Part shown: positions 5,546-8,651 of the stretch, piece by piece
Layout of the letters: each line of letters opens with the position of its first letter
How positions within the stretch are numbered: the stretch's first letter is position 1
Source: Ectopseudomonas composti
GTDB taxonomy: Bacteria; Pseudomonadota; Gammaproteobacteria; Pseudomonadales; Pseudomonadaceae
Direction of reading: 5' to 3'
Assembly (NCBI GenBank): GCA_946886245.1
Contig: CAMPIF010000160.1
Coordinates: 1 to 8,651, forward strand
Length of the DNA stretch: 8,651 nt
The notes under the pieces: generated by a model
What the model saw: only the letters and a program-made list of their open reading frames with translations
Told to the model about the DNA's origin: nothing
Database searches by the model: none
Program-made: the position numbers and the translations under genes

Positions 5546-7396
5546 ATGGATCGGATCTCACGCCCGATGCGTCCCCTCCTACTGCTGTTCCTCAGCCTGG
5601 CCTTGAGCTTTCCCGCCTCTGCGACTATCAGCGAGAGCCACGGCTACGCCCAGTTCGGGACACTCAAGTATCCTGCCAGCTTCAGTCATTTTGACTGGGT
5701 CAACCCCGATGCGCCCAAAGGTGGCACGTTGCGTATCATGGCGTCCGGCACATTCGATACGCTCAACCCCTATACCTTCAAGGGCAGCAGCCCGATCAGC
5801 ACGGCGCATTTCCTGCAGTACGGCGCCAACGAGCTGAACGAACCCTTGATGGCTGGCACTGGCGCTTACGACCCCTCGGGGGATGAGCCCGCCTCCAGTT
5901 ATGGCCTGATCGCGCAAAGCGTCGAGTACAGCGAGGACCGCAGCTGGGTGGTGTTCAACCTGCGGCCAGAAGCGCGCTTTCACGACGGCAAGCCGATCAC
6001 CGCCTACGACGTAGCCTTCTCCTATCGCCTGCTGCGCAATGACGGCCACCCGCAGTACCGTACCAACCTGCAGGAAGTGAAGCGCGTCGACATCCTGGGC
6101 CGCCACCGCATCCGCTTCGTCTTCAAGCGCGCCGGCAACCCGCTGCTGATCCTGCGCCTGGGTGAACTGCCAGTGCTGCCGCAGCACTACTGGAAAGACC
6201 GCGACTTCAAGAGCACCACCTTCGATGCACCACTGGGCAGCGGGCCATACCGCATCGTTCAGGTCGAGCCCGGCCGGCGCCTGGTTTTCGAGCGGGTGAA
6301 GGACTGGTGGGGCAAGGATCTGCCGGTCAATCGCGGCAAGTACAACTTCGACCGCATCGAAGTGGAGTTCTACCGCGATAACCATGTCGCCTTCGAAGCC
6401 TTCAAGGCCGGTGAGTTCGACTTCTACATCGAGAACCAGGCCAAGAACTGGGGCAACGGTTATCGCTTTCCGGCCGTGACCCGTGGCGATGTGATTCGCG
6501 CCGAGATACCGCACCAGATCCCGACCCAGACCCAGGCGCTGTTCATGAACACGCGCCGCGACCTGTTCAGCGACCGCCGGGTGCGCGAGGCACTGGGGCT
6601 GATGTTCGATTTCGAGTGGACCAATCGCGCGCTGTTCAACAATGCCTACGTACGCGCCGCCAGTTACTACCCCAACAGCGAATTCTCGGCCACCGGCAAG
6701 CCCGAGGGCGCGGAGTGGCTTTTGCTCTCACCGCATCGCGACAAGCTGCCCGCACGCCTGTTCACCGAAGCCCCGACACAACCGGAAACCGACGGCCGTG
6801 GCATCCCCCGGGAAACCTTGCGCCGCGCCCTCGGTCTATTGGCCGATGCCGGCTGGAAGCCTGCCGGCCAGGAGCTGCGTAATGCTCGCGGTCAACGCCT
6901 CGAGTTCGAGATCATGCTGGTCAACCCCAGCCTCGAACGCATCCTCCAGCCCTACACTGCCAACCTCGCCAGTATCGGCATACGCGCCAACCTGCGTACC
7001 GTTGACCGTGCCCAGTACAAGCAACGCCTTGATCAGTTCGACTACGACATGATTCTGCTGACCCTGCCGCAAACCCTCAGCCCTGGCCTGGAACAATCGC
7101 TGTACTTCCATTCCAGCCAGGTGAACATCAAGGGCGGCAAGAATTATGCAGGCGTCAACGATCCGGTGGTCGACGCGATGATCGACAAGCTGCTTTCGGC
7201 GCAGACTCGAGACGAACAGATCGCCGCCACGCGGGCCCTGGATCGGGTCCTGCTCTGGCAGCACTACAGCATTCCCAACTGGTACATCAATTATCACCGC
7301 CTGGCGTACCGCAACCGGTTCGCCTTCGTCACCACGCCGCCCTACACGCTGGGCCTGCGCACCTGGTGGCTGAAGCCCACGGAGAACGCTCGATGA
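5546..7396 (+). CDS. nppA1: YejA/NppA-type periplasmic peptide-binding protein of an ABC importer (first copy)
   Basis: This 616-residue secreted protein belongs to the SBP family 5 (DppA/OppA/YejA) of extracytoplasmic solute-binding proteins. It would capture peptides in the periplasm and deliver them to an inner-membrane ABC permease. The signal peptide has a hydrophobic core (residues 10-22) and a likely cut after Ala26 (FPASA|T). Family landmarks are HFDWVNPDAPKGGTL near 48-62, RPEARFHDGKPITAYDVAFS (140-159), DAPLGSGPYRI (227-237), DWWGKDLPVNRGKYNFDRI (253-271) and REALGLMFDFEW (347-358). In P. aeruginosa PA14 the corresponding operon nppA1A2BCD takes up peptidyl-nucleoside antibiotics; naming this copy nppA1 rests on order and similarity recalled from memory. 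Neither ATG 5546 nor the in-frame ATG 5567 (MRPLLLLFLSLALS) has a good Shine-Dalgarno; both give a working signal peptide. The stop overlaps the nppA2 start. Confidence 0.9.
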   Translation: MDRISRPMRPLLLLFLSLALSFPASATISESHGYAQFGTLKYPASFSHFDWVNPDAPKGGTLRIMASGTFDTLNPYTFKGSSPISTAHFLQYGANELNEPLMAGTGAYDPSGDEPASSYGLIAQSVEYSEDRSWVVFNLRPEARFHDGKPITAYDVAFSYRLLRNDGHPQYRTNLQEVKRVDILGRHRIRFVFKRAGNPLLILRLGELPVLPQHYWKDRDFKSTTFDAPLGSGPYRIVQVEPGRRLVFERVKDWWGKDLPVNRGKYNFDRIEVEFYRDNHVAFEAFKAGEFDFYIENQAKNWGNGYRFPAVTRGDVIRAEIPHQIPTQTQALFMNTRRDLFSDRRVREALGLMFDFEWTNRALFNNAYVRAASYYPNSEFSATGKPEGAEWLLLSPHRDKLPARLFTEAPTQPETDGRGIPRETLRRALGLLADAGWKPAGQELRNARGQRLEFEIMLVNPSLERILQPYTANLASIGIRANLRTVDRAQYKQRLDQFDYDMILLTLPQTLSPGLEQSLYFHSSQVNIKGGKNYAGVNDPVVDAMIDKLLSAQTRDEQIAATRALDRVLLWQHYSIPNWYINYHRLAYRNRFAFVTTPPYTLGLRTWWLKPTENAR

Positions 7397-8651
7397 CCCA
7401 CCCGCTGCGCAGTTTCCTGCTCCAAGGTAGCAGCCTCATTCTGCTCGGCCTCGCTGGCCTTGCCTTCGCCGCCCCCAAACACGCCGTCACCCTCTACGAC
7501 GAGCCGCCCAAATACCCCGCCGACTTCACGCATTTCGAATACACCAACCCCGACGCCCCCTCGGGCGGCACCTTTCGCGTAGCGGGTTTCGGCGGCTTCG
7601 ACAGCCTCAACCCCTTCATCAGCAAGGGCGTGGCTGCCGACCAGATCAGCCTGATCTACGACACTCTTACCGTGCAGAGCCTGGACGAGCCCTTCACCGC
7701 CTACGGGCTGGTGGCGGAAAAGATCGAGAAGGCACCCGACAATGCCTGGGTGCGCTTTCTCCTGCGCAAGGAAGCCCGCTTCCACGACGGCACGCCGATC
7801 ACCGCCGAAGACGTCAAGTTCACCTTCGACACGCTGATGGAAAAAGGCGCGCCGATGTACCGCGGCTACTACGCCGATGTCGAGCAGGTGGAAGTGGAAT
7901 CACCGCACAGCGTGCGCTTCGTGTTCAAGCACGCCGGCAACCGCGAGCTGCCGCTGATCGTCGGCCAACTGCCGGTGCTACCCAAGCACTGGTGGACCGA
8001 GCGCGACTTCAGCAAGGGCAACCTTGACGTACCGCTGGGCAGCGGCCCGTACAAGGTCGGCCGCGTCCAGGCCGGCCGCAGCATCCGCTACGAACGGGTC
8101 GGCGACTGGTGGGCCAGGGATCTGCCCGTCAGTCGCGGCTTCTACAACTTCGACGCTATCCAGATCGACTACTACCGCGACAACACCGTGGCCCTGGAGG
8201 CGCTCAAGGCCGGCCAGTTCGACTACTGGCTGGAAACCAGCGCGAAGAACTGGGCCACGGCCTACAACACTCCGGCGGTTGCCAATGGCCAGCTGATCAA
8301 GGAAGAAATCCAGAACCGCAACCCTACCGGAATGCAGGGCTTCATCTTCAACACCCGTCGACCGCAGTTCCAGGATCGCCGCGTGCGTGAGGCCCTGGGC
8401 CTGCTGTACGACTTCGAATGGGCCAACAAGCGCCTGTTCAACGGCGCCTATTTCCGCACCAGCAGCTACTTCGACAATTCCGAACTGGGCTCACAGGGCC
8501 TGCCTGGCGAAGACGAGCTGGCGATTCTCGAGCCGCTACGCGGCAAGATTCCGGCCGAGGTCTTCAGCGAAGAGTTCCGCGTACCGACCACCGACGGCAG
8601 CGGCATCATTCGCGAGCAACAGCGCCGCGCCTACCAGTTGCTGCAGCAGGC
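7393..8651 (+). CDS. nppA2: YejA/NppA-type periplasmic peptide-binding protein (second copy), 5' part
   Basis: The frame is open for 419 codons to the window edge, so the C-terminal part is missing. The start is ATG at 7393 in an ATGA overlap with the nppA1 stop, with GGAGA at 7381-7385, 7 nt upstream, indicating translational coupling. The signal peptide has Arg6, a hydrophobic run and a likely cut after Ala26 (AFA|A). The mature protein follows nppA1 along its length: HFEYTNPDAPSGGTFRV, RKEARFHDGTPITAEDVKF, DVPLGSGPYKV, DWWARDLPVSRGFYNFDAI and REALGLLYDFEWANK. A hand count over an 83-residue stretch beginning PLGSGPY gives 49 identities, so the pair are ancient tandem paralogues rather than a recent copy. 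It is a second substrate-binding protein for the same expected permease; the permease and ATPase genes would lie downstream of 8651. Confidence 0.9.
   Translation, partial: MTHPLRSFLLQGSSLILLGLAGLAFAAPKHAVTLYDEPPKYPADFTHFEYTNPDAPSGGTFRVAGFGGFDSLNPFISKGVAADQISLIYDTLTVQSLDEPFTAYGLVAEKIEKAPDNAWVRFLLRKEARFHDGTPITAEDVKFTFDTLMEKGAPMYRGYYADVEQVEVESPHSVRFVFKHAGNRELPLIVGQLPVLPKHWWTERDFSKGNLDVPLGSGPYKVGRVQAGRSIRYERVGDWWARDLPVSRGFYNFDAIQIDYYRDNTVALEALKAGQFDYWLETSAKNWATAYNTPAVANGQLIKEEIQNRNPTGMQGFIFNTRRPQFQDRRVREALGLLYDFEWANKRLFNGAYFRTSSYFDNSELGSQGLPGEDELAILEPLRGKIPAEVFSEEFRVPTTDGSGIIREQQRRAYQLLQQ

Noticed and set aside
5579..6514. Minus-strand open frame (311 codons) opposite nppA1
   Set aside because: Antisense shadow; the plus-strand protein has a signal peptide and family motifs throughout.

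Overview
This 8.65 kb window is GC-rich, densely coding chromosomal DNA from a Gammaproteobacterium, most likely a Pseudomonas. The grounds are codon use, protein similarity recalled from memory, and gene order. The series dnaQ - rnhA - methyltransferase - gloB - mltD - two YejA-type peptide-binding proteins matches the order I remember for P. aeruginosa PAO1 (PA1816 down to PA1810). No mobile element, CRISPR array, tRNA, rRNA or integration scar was seen.

Left part, minus strand: a SAM-methyltransferase-like gene (673-1431), rnhA (162-614) and the first 29 codons of dnaQ (88 to the window edge) run in one direction and probably form one transcription unit. They cover a methyltransferase of unknown target, RNase HI and the DNA polymerase III proofreading subunit. 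A 72-bp divergent spacer separates them from gloB (1504-2277, plus), the glyoxalase II of methylglyoxal detoxification. After 121 bp holding a near-consensus sigma-70 promoter comes mltD (2399-3976, plus), a lipoprotein lytic transglycosylase with three LysM repeats.

Middle: a minus-strand HDOD-GAF regulatory protein (about 3977-5419, or to 5488) lies tail to tail with mltD. Their stop codons are directly adjacent, and both sit inside one short hairpin. I do not recall this gene at this place in PAO1, so it may be specific to some lineages.

Right part, plus strand: two paralogous periplasmic substrate-binding proteins, nppA1 (5546-7396) and nppA2 (7393 to the window edge), overlap by ATGA. 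They are the start of a YejABEF/Npp-type ABC importer for peptides and peptidyl-nucleoside compounds. The permease and ATPase genes would follow outside the window.

The window is mostly conserved housekeeping sequence. The points most worth a second look are the HDOD-GAF gene and its gap-free convergent junction with mltD, several start-codon choices, the degenerate SAM motif and the internal heptad repeat of the methyltransferase, and the tandem binding-protein paralogues.
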